Program-made: the position numbers and the translations under genes | Assembly: GCF_016508585.1 (NCBI RefSeq) | Contig: NZ_JADVOP010000015.1 | Span: 30,806 to 94,805 of the forward strand | Direction: 5' to 3' | Length of the DNA: 64,000 nt | Source of the DNA: Acinetobacter baumannii | Lineage (GTDB): Bacteria > Pseudomonadota > Gammaproteobacteria > Pseudomonadales > Moraxellaceae | The notes under the pieces: generated by a model | Databases searched by the model: none | What the model saw: only the letters and a program-made list of their open reading frames with translations | What the model was told of the DNA's origin: nothing | In this document: positions 33,955 through 43,031 of the stretch, in pieces | How positions within the stretch are numbered: position 1 is the first letter of the stretch | Layout of the letters: each line of letters starts with the position of its first letter

Positions 33955-34788
33955 TTAGAACATATGTTGAAATACTTCTGCTTTAAGTATTTTTTGCGTT
34001 TGTTCTTTACTTAAATAAATATCCAGCTGAGTTGCATCTTCTACAATTTCATTGGCGCGATAGTGTAAACCTACACCTTCTCCATCAAAAAACCAATCTG
34101 CTTGTCCCCAATAGAGTTTTTTAGGTGCATGTTTTTTTACATCGGAATTTTGTTTTTCCAACCATGCTGCATATTTTTCTTGTACCCAAGCATTCAACTG
34201 ATTTTGTTGATTGGATTGAATCACATCCAAAATGCTCAAACTTTTTTTCAATTTACGATCTGCGACGAAAAAGTATTGACGTTCCTGAATACTGACATCC
34301 GCTTGCAATGAGTTGACCGAGACTTGAAGTAAAACATATTGATTACGTTGTGATGCCATTCGGGTTTGCATATGTAATTCAAATGCTTTGTTTTTTGGAA
34401 ATTCTTCTTGCCACGCATCTGACTTTTTGACAAAAGCATTAATTGCTTGCTGTAAAGTCATGCTCTGCTTTAAATCAATTTGCGCTTGAATCACATTCGC
34501 CTGATTATTACTGATCCATTGGTTGAGCCAAGCATCTTGAGTTTTAATGGTTTGGATGTCGATTTCAATGCAGTTCTTTTTCTCGCAAAATGGCAATGCA
34601 TAATCCGCTTTGCTTTCTTGAATATTTAAATAAGGTAAAACTTCTGCGGCTTGTTGTTTGGGTTGTAATACTGAACCATCTTTATCTTGATCTTTTTTTG
34701 AATCACATGCCACCAAAACCAAAGTACTCAAACAAAACACCGTGATTATTTTTTTTGAATATTGCACCGTATAAATCCCTTTGGACAA
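33955..34788 (-). CDS. Lipoprotein paralogous to the DUF3298 neighbour
   Basis: 277 aa. Signal ending STLVLVAC (lipobox), then an acidic linker. ALPFCEKKNCIEIDIQTIK near 60 matches SLPECDGKTCPEFSIERL in the neighbour. A C-terminal DUF3298-like region is weaker: SVNSLQADVSIQERQYFFVADRK and HYRANEIVEDATQLDIYL. The duplicated pair is separated by 262 bases without a gene. Function unknown; both probably sit on the periplasmic face of the outer or inner membrane. A start three codons inside is possible. Confidence 0.7.
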   Translation of the reverse strand: MSKGIYTVQYSKKIITVFCLSTLVLVACDSKKDQDKDGSVLQPKQQAAEVLPYLNIQESKADYALPFCEKKNCIEIDIQTIKTQDAWLNQWISNNQANVIQAQIDLKQSMTLQQAINAFVKKSDAWQEEFPKNKAFELHMQTRMASQRNQYVLLQVSVNSLQADVSIQERQYFFVADRKLKKSLSILDVIQSNQQNQLNAWVQEKYAAWLEKQNSDVKKHAPKKLYWGQADWFFDGEGVGLHYRANEIVEDATQLDIYLSKEQTQKILKAEVFQHMF

Positions 34789-34808
34789 AAAGCACTGTAT
34801 TTTGATAC

Positions 34809-34837
34809 AAAAACAGCTTCACTAGGAAGCTGTTTTT
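34809..34837 (-). terminator. Rho-independent terminator of prfC
   Basis: AAAAACAGCTTC (34809-34820) and its complement (34826-34837) form a 12-bp stem ending in a T-run on either strand. It lies 25 bases past the prfC stop. Confidence 0.85.
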
Positions 34838-34862
34838 ACATTTTGCAATAAGTTAGCAAAAC

Positions 34863-36452
34863 TTAATGTTCACGCGTCGCACGGAACTGAATATCAGGAT
34901 AACGCTCTTGCATCAGCTGTAAATTCACTCGGCTCGGTGCAAGATAAGTTAAATGACCACCACCATCGACTGAAAGCTGGTCATGCGCTTTTTTCTTGAA
35001 TTCATTGAATTTCTTTTCATCATCACAAGATACCCAGCGCACAGTATTGATATTCACAGGCTCATAAATACAATCCACTTTGTATTCTTCTTTCAAGCGG
35101 TATGCAACCACATCAAATTGAAGCACCCCTACTGCGCCTACAATTAAATCATTGTTAATTTGGGGCATGAATACCTGTGTCGCACCTTCTTCAGAAAGCT
35201 CTTTCAAACCTTTTTGCAGCTGTTTAGATTTCAAAGGATCTTTGAGACGTACACGGCGGAACATTTCTGGTGCAAAGTGCGGAATACCTGTGAAATGAAG
35301 ATTTTCACCTGAGGTAAAGGTATCTCCAATTTGAATCGTACCGTGGTTATGCAGACCAATAATATCACCCGGCCACGCTTCTTCCAGTTGCTCTCGTTCG
35401 CCGGCAAGAAAAGTTAATGCATCACTGATACGTACATCTTTACCAATACGTACATGATTCATTTTCAAACCTTTTTCATACTTGCCTGAACAGATTCGCA
35501 TAAAGGCAATACGGTCACGATGCTTCGGATCCATATTGGCTTGAATTTTGAAAACAAAGCCACTGAAGCCTTCTTCAGTGGCTTCAACAGTACGTTCATG
35601 TGTTGGATGTGCTTTCGGTTCCGGTGCCCATTGGATAAATGCATCAAGCACATGATCAACGGCAAAGTTTCCTAAAGCTGTACCAAACAATACCGGTGTT
35701 TGTCGTCCTGCCAAGAATTCTGCCGGATCAAGCGGATCATTGGCCATTTTGACCAGTTCCAATGATTCTTCAAAAGACGCAAATGCCAAGTCACCCACTT
35801 TGTCACGGATATCTGGATAGTCATAACCATCACGCACTTCAATATCTGTAATGGTTGAACCAAAGCCTGCCTTGTAAAGATAAAGCTTATCTTCAAGAAT
35901 GTTATATACACCTGCAAAATCACGCCCCATACCCAGTGGCCAAGTGATTGGTACACAACGGATTTTAAGCACATTTTCAATTTCATCAAGCAACTCTAAT
36001 GGCTCACGAATTTCACGGTCCATTTTGTTGACGAATGAAATAATCGGGGTGTCGCGCATACGACACACTTCCATCAATTTAATGGTACGTTCTTCGACAC
36101 CCTTTGCCCCATCAATCACCATCAACGCCGAGTCAACCGCAGTTAAAGTACGGTATGTATCTTCCGAGAAGTCTTCATGTCCTGGCGTATCGAGCAAATT
36201 AATGACATGTTTTTTATAGGGAAACTGCATTACAGACGTAGTGATCGAAATCCCACGTTCTTTTTCCATTTCCATCCAGTCAGATGTCGCGGCACGATCT
36301 GATTTACGACTTTTTACCATTCCCGCAACCTGAATTGCTTTACCCCATAGCAACAGTTTTTCTGTCATTGTGGTTTTACCAGCATCGGGGTGGGAAATAA
36401 TCGCGAAAGTCCTACGCGCTGCTACTTCTGTAGCTAACTGATCTTTAAACAT
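34863..36452 (-). CDS. prfC: Peptide chain release factor 3
   Basis: 529 aa translational GTPase that removes RF1/RF2 from the ribosome after termination. GTP-binding motifs are intact: [16 protein letters not shown] (G1), [16 protein letters not shown] (G3), FVNKMDRE (G4). The RF3-specific switch [14 protein letters not shown] is seen near residue 70. Domain 2 includes [20 protein letters not shown], and the C-terminal domain ends [15 protein letters not shown]. It is a full-length single gene with its own terminator. Confidence 0.96.
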   Translation of the reverse strand: MFKDQLATEVAARRTFAIISHPDAGKTTMTEKLLLWGKAIQVAGMVKSRKSDRAATSDWMEMEKERGISITTSVMQFPYKKHVINLLDTPGHEDFSEDTYRTLTAVDSALMVIDGAKGVEERTIKLMEVCRMRDTPIISFVNKMDREIREPLELLDEIENVLKIRCVPITWPLGMGRDFAGVYNILEDKLYLYKAGFGSTITDIEVRDGYDYPDIRDKVGDLAFASFEESLELVKMANDPLDPAEFLAGRQTPVLFGTALGNFAVDHVLDAFIQWAPEPKAHPTHERTVEATEEGFSGFVFKIQANMDPKHRDRIAFMRICSGKYEKGLKMNHVRIGKDVRISDALTFLAGEREQLEEAWPGDIIGLHNHGTIQIGDTFTSGENLHFTGIPHFAPEMFRRVRLKDPLKSKQLQKGLKELSEEGATQVFMPQINNDLIVGAVGVLQFDVVAYRLKEEYKVDCIYEPVNINTVRWVSCDDEKKFNEFKKKAHDQLSVDGGGHLTYLAPSRVNLQLMQERYPDIQFRATREH

Positions 36453-36791
36453 AAAAAATCTACAATATGTGCACAGTTATGTACACATTGATAAATATGT
36501 ACTTGAACTGAAAAAGTTGGAATTTGAAATTGTGTGGATTGTAGCAGATTTCATCTCTATTTTAACGCTTGTTGATCAGTCTTAATCATCTGTAGTCTGT
36601 TCTTGAAGAAGTCATACATGGAAAATGAAATTCGACAATGGACTCGCCATCTCATAAAGATCCTTGCTTGGTACAACTTATCTCGTCCTAAACAAGATAG
36701 CTAAAGCCTGCATCCATCTCCTTCATGGAAAGAAAAATAGAACGAACAATACTGAAATATAAATTTTTTTTGATTGGATTCACATTGAAAA
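36453..36791. other. Gap of about 340 bases between marC and prfC
   Basis: AT-rich intergenic DNA holding the prfC promoter region. A 28-codon frame at 36618-36704 was seen but lacks a ribosome site and is not called. No repeat or RNA gene was recognised. Confidence 0.5.
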
Positions 36792-37406
36792 TCAGTATTT
36801 ATTAATCAATCCTATGATTCCATTTGCAATCATGTCAATCGCAATGGTTCCAATTAAAAGCGCCGATAAACGCCCAACAATATCAAAATAGCGGTCAATA
36901 TATTTGGCATGACTGTAACGTAAATGATCATGACCGAATTTCATGATCATTAAAATCCCGCAACTGATAAATAAAGTGAATGCAATCAAGAGTGCCGACT
37001 CGAGGAAAGACATACTGACACCCGTTACAACAGCCGCACTAATTGTGCCTGGACCAATCATAAACGGCATCGCCATGGTACTGGCCAAGTGTGCGGGTGT
37101 TCCTCTCATCTCGCCAATTGTATCAGCACCTTGAAAGACAAAACGATAGCCAATCACCAAGAAAATAAGTCCACCAAAAATTTGAAATGACTCGAAACGG
37201 ACATTTAAATACGTACTAAAGATGGCTTCTCCACCCCATGCGAAAAGCAAAAATACGACATAAGCAATCAGTGCACCCTGAGCTAAACTCTTGTTGAAAA
37301 TTTTAGTTTCAGTATGACGAATCATCCCAATCATATAAATGCTCATTAAAAATGGATTGAGCAGAGAAAAAAATAAAGCAAAAGAATGGATATAGTTTGA
37401 AAACAT
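36792..37406 (-). CDS. MarC-family integral membrane protein
   Basis: 204 aa, six hydrophobic segments with two repeated halves. MarC features seen: FFSLLNPFLMSIYMI near the start, GGLIFLVIGYRFVFQG, then AMPFMIGPGTISAAVVTGVS. Despite the historical name the family is not shown to act in antibiotic resistance; transport of a small compound is assumed. It is an isolated gene. Confidence 0.88.
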   Translation of the reverse strand: MFSNYIHSFALFFSLLNPFLMSIYMIGMIRHTETKIFNKSLAQGALIAYVVFLLFAWGGEAIFSTYLNVRFESFQIFGGLIFLVIGYRFVFQGADTIGEMRGTPAHLASTMAMPFMIGPGTISAAVVTGVSMSFLESALLIAFTLFISCGILMIMKFGHDHLRYSHAKYIDRYFDIVGRLSALLIGTIAIDMIANGIIGLINKY

Positions 37407-37739
37407 AGGAACTTTCCATTAATCAATTAAAAAATATAGGGATGAATAAAGTGTAATGTCAGTTCTTCACTCATTTTGTCGAACTCGTTATTTAGAATTG
37501 TAAAATTGTTGGATATAAATAACTTTACTGGATATAAAATCATAAAATATGTAACTATATGGCTACTCATTTAGGTCAATCAAAGTCTGTAAACTTGAAG
37601 TAAACAATTAAATCTTATCAAATGATCTTCAATTTTCAGACTGAATGTACTAAAAATAAAAATTATGCAGGATAAACATCTAAGGGAGAAAAGTCTGTCC
37701 ATATTTATATCATGAAATGTTGTTATACCTGAACATGGA
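37407..37739. other. Intergenic stretch without recognised content
   Basis: About 330 AT-rich bases between marC and the porin remnant. It probably includes the marC promoter. No open frame, hairpin or repeat stood out. Confidence 0.5.
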
Positions 37740-38355
37740 TCAACATTTATAACCGATTTTTAGCCCATACACCATCGCGGTATTGCCTTTAAAATCAACT
37801 TGTTCTGCGATTTGTGAGATCCCTTCCATAGGGAGAAAGTATCTGCCATCTTGTGCGACAGCATCACCAAACCCTATATATCGAAGACCTGCAGAAAGAA
37901 AATATTTGTTCGGTTGAAAACCAATGATTGTCGTAATGTTTTTGGGTTTCAACGTTCGCTTTGGTCCCAACAAAGGTATATTGAGTAGCCAAAAAAGTAT
38001 TATTCACTTTCACAGGATATTCTGTATTCGCACCAAAAGGCTGGTCATAAAGAAGACCAAATGGGACCTTAGGTGAAAGCTGAAACTTCAAGGCAGCACT
38101 GTAATATTGAATATCTTTTATCATGTCGCCCGTATCTAGATCAGAACTTCCTGATGCGACTAAATTAGGTCTATTTCTAATTTTTCCCGAGATATCTGGA
38201 GAGACAGCTGTAATACTTGCCTCTGCATAATGCCCATCTTCTAAAAATGCTAAAATAGATTGACCAGACTAATTCATACTCGCTGCATAAATTTGTGTAG
38301 ATGAATCGATACTCAACAAGCAGAAGATGAGTGGGTAATTTTCATAATTAACCAT
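37740..38355 (-). pseudogene. Decayed FadL-type outer-membrane transporter
   Basis: Minus-strand remains of a FadL/OmpP1-like porin. A start at 38355 gives a degenerate signal region, then a TAG stop (38271-38269) where QSG-type codons are expected. The frame continues with SGQSILAFLEDGHYAEASI, VSPDISGKI and PKVPFGLLYDQPFGANTEYP, typical of the FadL N-terminal half. A frameshift near 37960 joins it directly to the barrel end (NKYFLSAGLRYIGFGDA... NTAMVYGLKIGYK). About 200 residues of the middle are missing. The C-terminal Phe needed for barrel insertion is replaced by Cys. Nonsense, frameshift and internal deletion together make function impossible. Confidence 0.85.
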
Positions 38356-38432
38356 CCTTGATTAAAGACAATAGCTTATGATGATAACGCAAGTGCTGTT
38401 CTTGTTTAATTGCACTTGCGTCTGGTTGTATT

Positions 38433-39725
38433 TTATTTATCGAGTGAAGCAGCTATCGCACTAAAAGCCGCAAGCGTATAGGCTTCAATATCATGATCCT
38501 CAGGTAAATCCAGGCTCGATTGCTTCACTATCACGACATTGTGTTTAGGGTCGACATAAATCCATTGTCCATTTATTCCCCATGCGCTAAATGACTTTTC
38601 AGGATTATTGAAAAACCAAAATTGATCCACATAACTAGATCCTTTCGGTGTTACGGCTTCTTTTGCATACATACTGTTTGCATAGGCTTTTGCATCTCCA
38701 CCTTGAGCAATTCGCTCAACGACTTCAGTAGGTAAAATTTGCTGACCATTGAATTGACCTTTTTGTAAGATCATTTGCCCAAAACGAGCCATATCCCGAG
38801 TTGTTGCATTTACCCCACCACCACAACTGGCTATTCCTTGTGGATCAACGAGAACATAAGCATCACGCTCCATCCCCATTTTTTGCCAAATGCTTTTTTC
38901 AAGCAATTCTGTTGGTGTCATACCTGACGCACGTTCAGCTAACCAGCACATGACATCACTAATCGGAGTAACATAATGAAATGTAGTACCATGCTCTTTT
39001 TCTTTTTTAAGGGTAGGTAAAAAATTTCGTATGCCTAATTTACTGTTATATACATCATGTTCTGGCATTAACCCCAGGTTTTTAATGTATTGAGCAATTT
39101 CTGAATGAGGAGATAAATAATCCTCTGAATATTTTACCCCAACCGTCATATTCATCACTTGATCAACACTTGCATCACCAAATGCCGAATCTTTCAGTTC
39201 TGGAATATATTCAGCTACTTTTGCATTTCTTTTTAATTTTCCCTCTGCAATCAACATTGCGGTCAAAGAACCAAAAATAGACTTACTGACAGACATCATT
39301 TGGTGGCGTGTAGATGCATCTTGACCATTTAGATATCTTTCAACAACAATTTTTCCATTTTTTAAGACAACAAAACCATCCGTATTGGTATCAACCAACA
39401 TCTTTTCCAGATTGGTTTCCACAGACTGTTTTGTAGACGGTTTTATAAAGCGAAATGGGATATTGTTTAATTGCTGTGAAGCATATTTAAATTCCGAGAT
39501 CGATTTATTTCCCGTCCATATTGTACTTGTCGGTAAGAATTCCTGCATATGTAAAAATGAATAGCGATTTTTTTCAGGTGCAAATACATTGTTCAAATTT
39601 ACATCGAGTTTCTGTCGAGGGCTTTCCAACTTATCATTCTGATGAATCTCCGAAAATGCCGAACCATTAAAAAGACACAGGCACACTAGCCCCAATAAGG
39701 TTTTTTTTACATGACAAGTCAGCAT
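38433..39725 (-). CDS. Secreted serine hydrolase (beta-lactamase class C family)
   Basis: 430 aa with signal peptide MLTCHVKKTLLGLVCLCLFNGSAFS. The beta-lactamase/D-peptidase fold from about residue 115 carries the nucleophile motif SVSKSIFGSLTAML (Ser-x-x-Lys). Next comes a YSEDY segment in the place of the Tyr motif, then CWLAERASGMTPTELLEKSIWQKMG and a C-terminal WGINGQWIYVDPKHNVVIVK. Members of this group hydrolyse esters, peptides or amides; it is not a proven antibiotic resistance enzyme. It stands alone, with a long AT-rich upstream region. Confidence 0.85.
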   Translation of the reverse strand: MLTCHVKKTLLGLVCLCLFNGSAFSEIHQNDKLESPRQKLDVNLNNVFAPEKNRYSFLHMQEFLPTSTIWTGNKSISEFKYASQQLNNIPFRFIKPSTKQSVETNLEKMLVDTNTDGFVVLKNGKIVVERYLNGQDASTRHQMMSVSKSIFGSLTAMLIAEGKLKRNAKVAEYIPELKDSAFGDASVDQVMNMTVGVKYSEDYLSPHSEIAQYIKNLGLMPEHDVYNSKLGIRNFLPTLKKEKEHGTTFHYVTPISDVMCWLAERASGMTPTELLEKSIWQKMGMERDAYVLVDPQGIASCGGGVNATTRDMARFGQMILQKGQFNGQQILPTEVVERIAQGGDAKAYANSMYAKEAVTPKGSSYVDQFWFFNNPEKSFSAWGINGQWIYVDPKHNVVIVKQSSLDLPEDHDIEAYTLAAFSAIAASLDK

Positions 39726-40090
39726 ATCATTCCCTAATACGCAGTTAATTATGTGAATATTGGATGATATTTTTATTTATGTGTACACTCATTTATTCTC
39801 ATGGTTATTATTGATATTTATAAATGCATTTTCCAAGTCGTTTTTCTTGAAATATTATTTACCCAAACTGATAATTTCATACCAAGCTTAATGGTCTGAC
39901 TGCAAAGAGTCTAAAAAATAGCTAACTTCAATCAAAACTTTAAACTTTTTCTAAAAATATCTATATTTTTTGATGAATAGTCGATACTGCCGAATTAATA
40001 GTATTACTTTGATCGGTACTCTGCTAAATGAACAAATATTTATTGAAATGATATCTTTTTTTATTCTCTCAGGTCGTTTTAAATTATTGT
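39726..40090. other. Intergenic stretch between the hydrolase and the GGDEF-EAL gene
   Basis: About 365 very AT-rich bases. Short open frames on both strands at 39951-40182 overlap the 3' end of the next gene and are chance readings. No structured element was noticed. Confidence 0.5.
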
Positions 40091-42154
40091 TTAAACTGGG
40101 TGATAATTTGCTTCTAAACGATCGACGGGCAATGGCATGCCTAATAGATAGCCTTGTAACTGTTGACAACCTAAGCGTTTAAGAATTTGCGCTTGCTGCT
40201 CTGTTTCAACACCTTCTGCGGTAACAACCAAGCCTAAACGGATTGCCAGATGAATGATACTTTCTAAAATAATCTGTTCTTTTGAACCTTCGCACAGATT
40301 TCGAATGAACTTACGATCTATTTTTAATTCATCTACAGGCAAGTCTTTTAAATATAAAAAGCTGGAATGCCCTGTTCCAAAGTCATCAATGGCCAGTTTA
40401 ATTCCTAAATTTCTGAGTTTTTCAAAAGTTTGAATACTATCATCGATATGATGCATCGCCGTAGACTCAGTAATTTCAATAATTAAATTTCCATGTTTGA
40501 CCTGATATTTCTGGATTAACTTTTCCAGGTTGCCAATCAGATGCTTATGTTCAAATTGCACTGCAGACAGATTAACGGCAACAGGGCAAAAGGCATAATT
40601 CTTTTGTTCCCATTGTTGAATTTGCATACATGCTTGCTCTAAAGCCCAATAGCCCATACGAATAATTAGGCCAGTCTGCTCAGCGCCACCTATAAACATA
40701 CTGGGTGCCAGTAATCCCAAACTTGGATGTTTCCAACGAATCAGGGCTTCAACACCACAAATACGATAGTCAGCAGTAAACTTAGGTTGATAAAACAGGA
40801 TAAACTGCTGTTCTTCAACAGCTTTGTATAAGTCATTAATCAATTTAGACTGACTTCGATTGTGATGCTGCTGGTCCAGGGAACAGCTATATACACTATA
40901 GGTATTTCGCCCCTGTTCTTTGGACTGCATCATTGCCGAATCTGCATTAATTAATAAATCTTGTAAGTTTTGTCCATGATCTGGAAAAAATACGATTCCG
41001 ATACTTGCTGAAATATTGATTTCTTTACCCGAAATTTGAAAGCTATCCTGAATTTTTTGTAAGAATAGTTCTGCAATCTGCTCTGCTTGAATACGGCTTG
41101 AATCTTCAAGAATCAGAATAAATTCATCACCACCAATACGAATCAGCTTTTGCCCTTCTGTCAGTAAAGGATATAAACGTTGGGCAAACTTCACCAGAAG
41201 TTCATCGCCGATATGATGACCAAAAGCATCATTAACCGACTTAAAACGATCAAGATCAATATAAACCAAGGCTATTTTTGTTGCAGCCTCTTTATAGTCC
41301 AAAAATAGTGCATCCGTATATTCAACTAAAAAAAGGCGATTAGGCAACTTAGTCAGATTATCTTGAAGTGCCAATCCTTCAAGCTCTTTATTGGCTTGTA
41401 TTAATTGTAAACTGCGTTCTTCTAATCTTCGTTCTAAAATTGCCACACAAAAGGCAGAAACAAGAATCAAACTTGCCACAAAAATAATAGTGAACAACAA
41501 AACACCTTGCCCTTCGTTCAACTGATTTTCAAAATGATTGACATGCGTTGACGAAAACGTTACCGCTGCCATACCAGTATAGTGCATCCCTACAATGCTC
41601 AGTGCAATCATGATGGATACGGCAGCTTTATACAACAGCTTATGACTAAAGGTATTTTTATACTTAAATGCCAGCCAAAACGATAATCCCGAACCGCTGA
41701 TTGCAATCGTCACAGAGAGTATGACTAAAATTGGATGATAATAAATTTGCTGATTTGGAATTTCCAATCCCATCATGCCCACATAGTGCATGCCGGCAAT
41801 ACCTAATCCCATAAGTAAAGCGCCCAAAATTAAACGCGGAAGGGGTAAGGTATCCTGAGTTGTTAACCAAACTGCAAATATCGAAGCCAATGTTGCAATA
41901 ATATAAGAGATTACAGTGAGTGCCAGATCAAAAGTGTGATTTTCTGGTAAATGGCAAGCCAACATTCCGACAAAATGCATCGCCCAAATGGCAAATCCCA
42001 GTGCCATACCACTTAAACAGATAATAATTTTTTGGAGATGGGCAGCGCGAGGCGTAAAAATGAGTTGTTCTAATGAAATAGCAATGTAACAGATAATCAC
42101 TGCAATGCACGCAGAACCTATTACGAGACTACCATCATAACTCATATAACTCAT
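40091..42154 (-). CDS. MHYT-GGDEF-EAL cyclic-di-GMP protein
   Basis: 687 aa inner-membrane signalling protein. The N-terminal seven-helix MHYT sensor (about 1-240) shows its three diagnostic motifs, MHFVGM, MHYVGM and MHYTGM, thought to bind metal or gas. The GGDEF domain (about 260-420) has the intact RIGGDEF site, so cyclase activity is possible. The EAL domain (about 435-685) has EALIRWKHP, NLSAVQFEHK, EITES and DDFGTGHSSFLYLKDL, so phosphodiesterase residues are present too. Which activity dominates cannot be told. It lies between unrelated genes, upstream of the pilus chemotaxis operon terminator. Confidence 0.93.
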   Translation of the reverse strand: MSYMSYDGSLVIGSACIAVIICYIAISLEQLIFTPRAAHLQKIIICLSGMALGFAIWAMHFVGMLACHLPENHTFDLALTVISYIIATLASIFAVWLTTQDTLPLPRLILGALLMGLGIAGMHYVGMMGLEIPNQQIYYHPILVILSVTIAISGSGLSFWLAFKYKNTFSHKLLYKAAVSIMIALSIVGMHYTGMAAVTFSSTHVNHFENQLNEGQGVLLFTIIFVASLILVSAFCVAILERRLEERSLQLIQANKELEGLALQDNLTKLPNRLFLVEYTDALFLDYKEAATKIALVYIDLDRFKSVNDAFGHHIGDELLVKFAQRLYPLLTEGQKLIRIGGDEFILILEDSSRIQAEQIAELFLQKIQDSFQISGKEINISASIGIVFFPDHGQNLQDLLINADSAMMQSKEQGRNTYSVYSCSLDQQHHNRSQSKLINDLYKAVEEQQFILFYQPKFTADYRICGVEALIRWKHPSLGLLAPSMFIGGAEQTGLIIRMGYWALEQACMQIQQWEQKNYAFCPVAVNLSAVQFEHKHLIGNLEKLIQKYQVKHGNLIIEITESTAMHHIDDSIQTFEKLRNLGIKLAIDDFGTGHSSFLYLKDLPVDELKIDRKFIRNLCEGSKEQIILESIIHLAIRLGLVVTAEGVETEQQAQILKRLGCQQLQGYLLGMPLPVDRLEANYHPV

Positions 42155-42558
42155 AAATTTTTTCTTCCAGTAGTCAACCTATTATTGTTATAAGGAATCC
42201 CAATGTTTTTACGACGTATAATGGCAAAAAGGTTCACTTTTTAAGAACTCTAATATTTCTTAAAATATCACTATCCTATTGAAGGTCAAGTTATTTTTCT
42301 TAAAATTATCAGCCCCATTTTGAAATAAGTTAATCATGCGAGGGCTTATTTTGCAGAATTGAAAAAAGATCGAAGAATTAAAACAGTTTAGTGTGATTAG
42401 CATCTCATTTTTACCTGCATAAATTAGTTTTCATCATTTCGATAAAAACACAATCTCTGGTGTGCAGCTCTATCAAGAAAGAGAAAACCGAGCGATATCT
42501 ATCGCTCGGTTTTAACTGAAATCGCGTTCTTTTTAACATGCAATGTCTAAGTAAATTG
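42155..42558. other. Intergenic stretch holding the pil-chp terminator
   Basis: About 400 bases. Apart from the terminator at 42484-42513 there is no gene. The part nearest 42155 should contain the promoter of the MHYT gene. Confidence 0.5.
42484..42513 (-). terminator. Terminator of the pilGHIJ-chpA-chpC operon
   Basis: AAAACCGAGCGAT (42484-42496) pairs perfectly with 42501-42513, loop of four bases, followed by TTTTCTCTTTC on the minus strand. It is 46 bases past the last gene of the operon. Confidence 0.88.
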
Positions 42559-43023
42559 CTAATCTTTTCTTAGTCCAATCTCAAGCTGAATTTGATCTAA
42601 GTCTGGAACATGGTAGCGAACATTACCTATTTTTACATATTGAAAAATTGTTTTATCTTCAATAGCATCTTCAACATCCACCACTTCAGAGATACGTAAA
42701 CGAATAGAGTTCGGCATTTCATTACACATTAAAGCAAAACGGTCATCCGCCTCTTCACCTTCAATAATCAAGGCAACTCCCAAAGCCTTTCGGGGATCGC
42801 TGACACTAAAGGTGGGTAATTTCTTTTCATGCCATTCCACTATAGGAACATGAATTGGGCTGTTCTGCGCAGACAGCACCACATTCTGCGGTAACAACAT
42901 TGGGTCTTTACCATAACAATTAATAATATAAGCATCAATAAACCCAGTAGACACCGTAATCAGGTGTTGCAGTTCCTGTGTACTGATTTTATCAAGCGCA
43001 GATTTTTCGATATTTCCCGCCAT
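42559..43023 (-). CDS. chpC: ChpC-like CheW-domain protein
   Basis: 154 aa adaptor-type protein. A CheW-like fold is suggested by the N-terminal FIDAYIINCYGKDPMLLPQNV, the middle LPTFSVSDPRKALGVALIIEGE and the C-terminal VEDAIEDKTIFQYVKIGNVRYHV. Similarity to CheW is low, as for ChpC of Pseudomonas, which sits at the same place downstream of chpA. It begins nine bases after chpA ends. It probably couples a receptor or other input to the ChpA kinase. Confidence 0.65.
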   Translation of the reverse strand: MAGNIEKSALDKISTQELQHLITVSTGFIDAYIINCYGKDPMLLPQNVVLSAQNSPIHVPIVEWHEKKLPTFSVSDPRKALGVALIIEGEEADDRFALMCNEMPNSIRLRISEVVDVEDAIEDKTIFQYVKIGNVRYHVPDLDQIQLEIGLRKD

Positions 43024-43031
43024 GAGTGCTC

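Noticed and set aside
36618..36704. 28-codon frame between marC and prfC
   Set aside because: No ribosome site and no known family; kept only as a note.
37864..38124. 86-codon frame read as an independent small gene
   Set aside because: It is the middle of the FadL-type pseudogene; translation before and after it matches the same family in broken frames.
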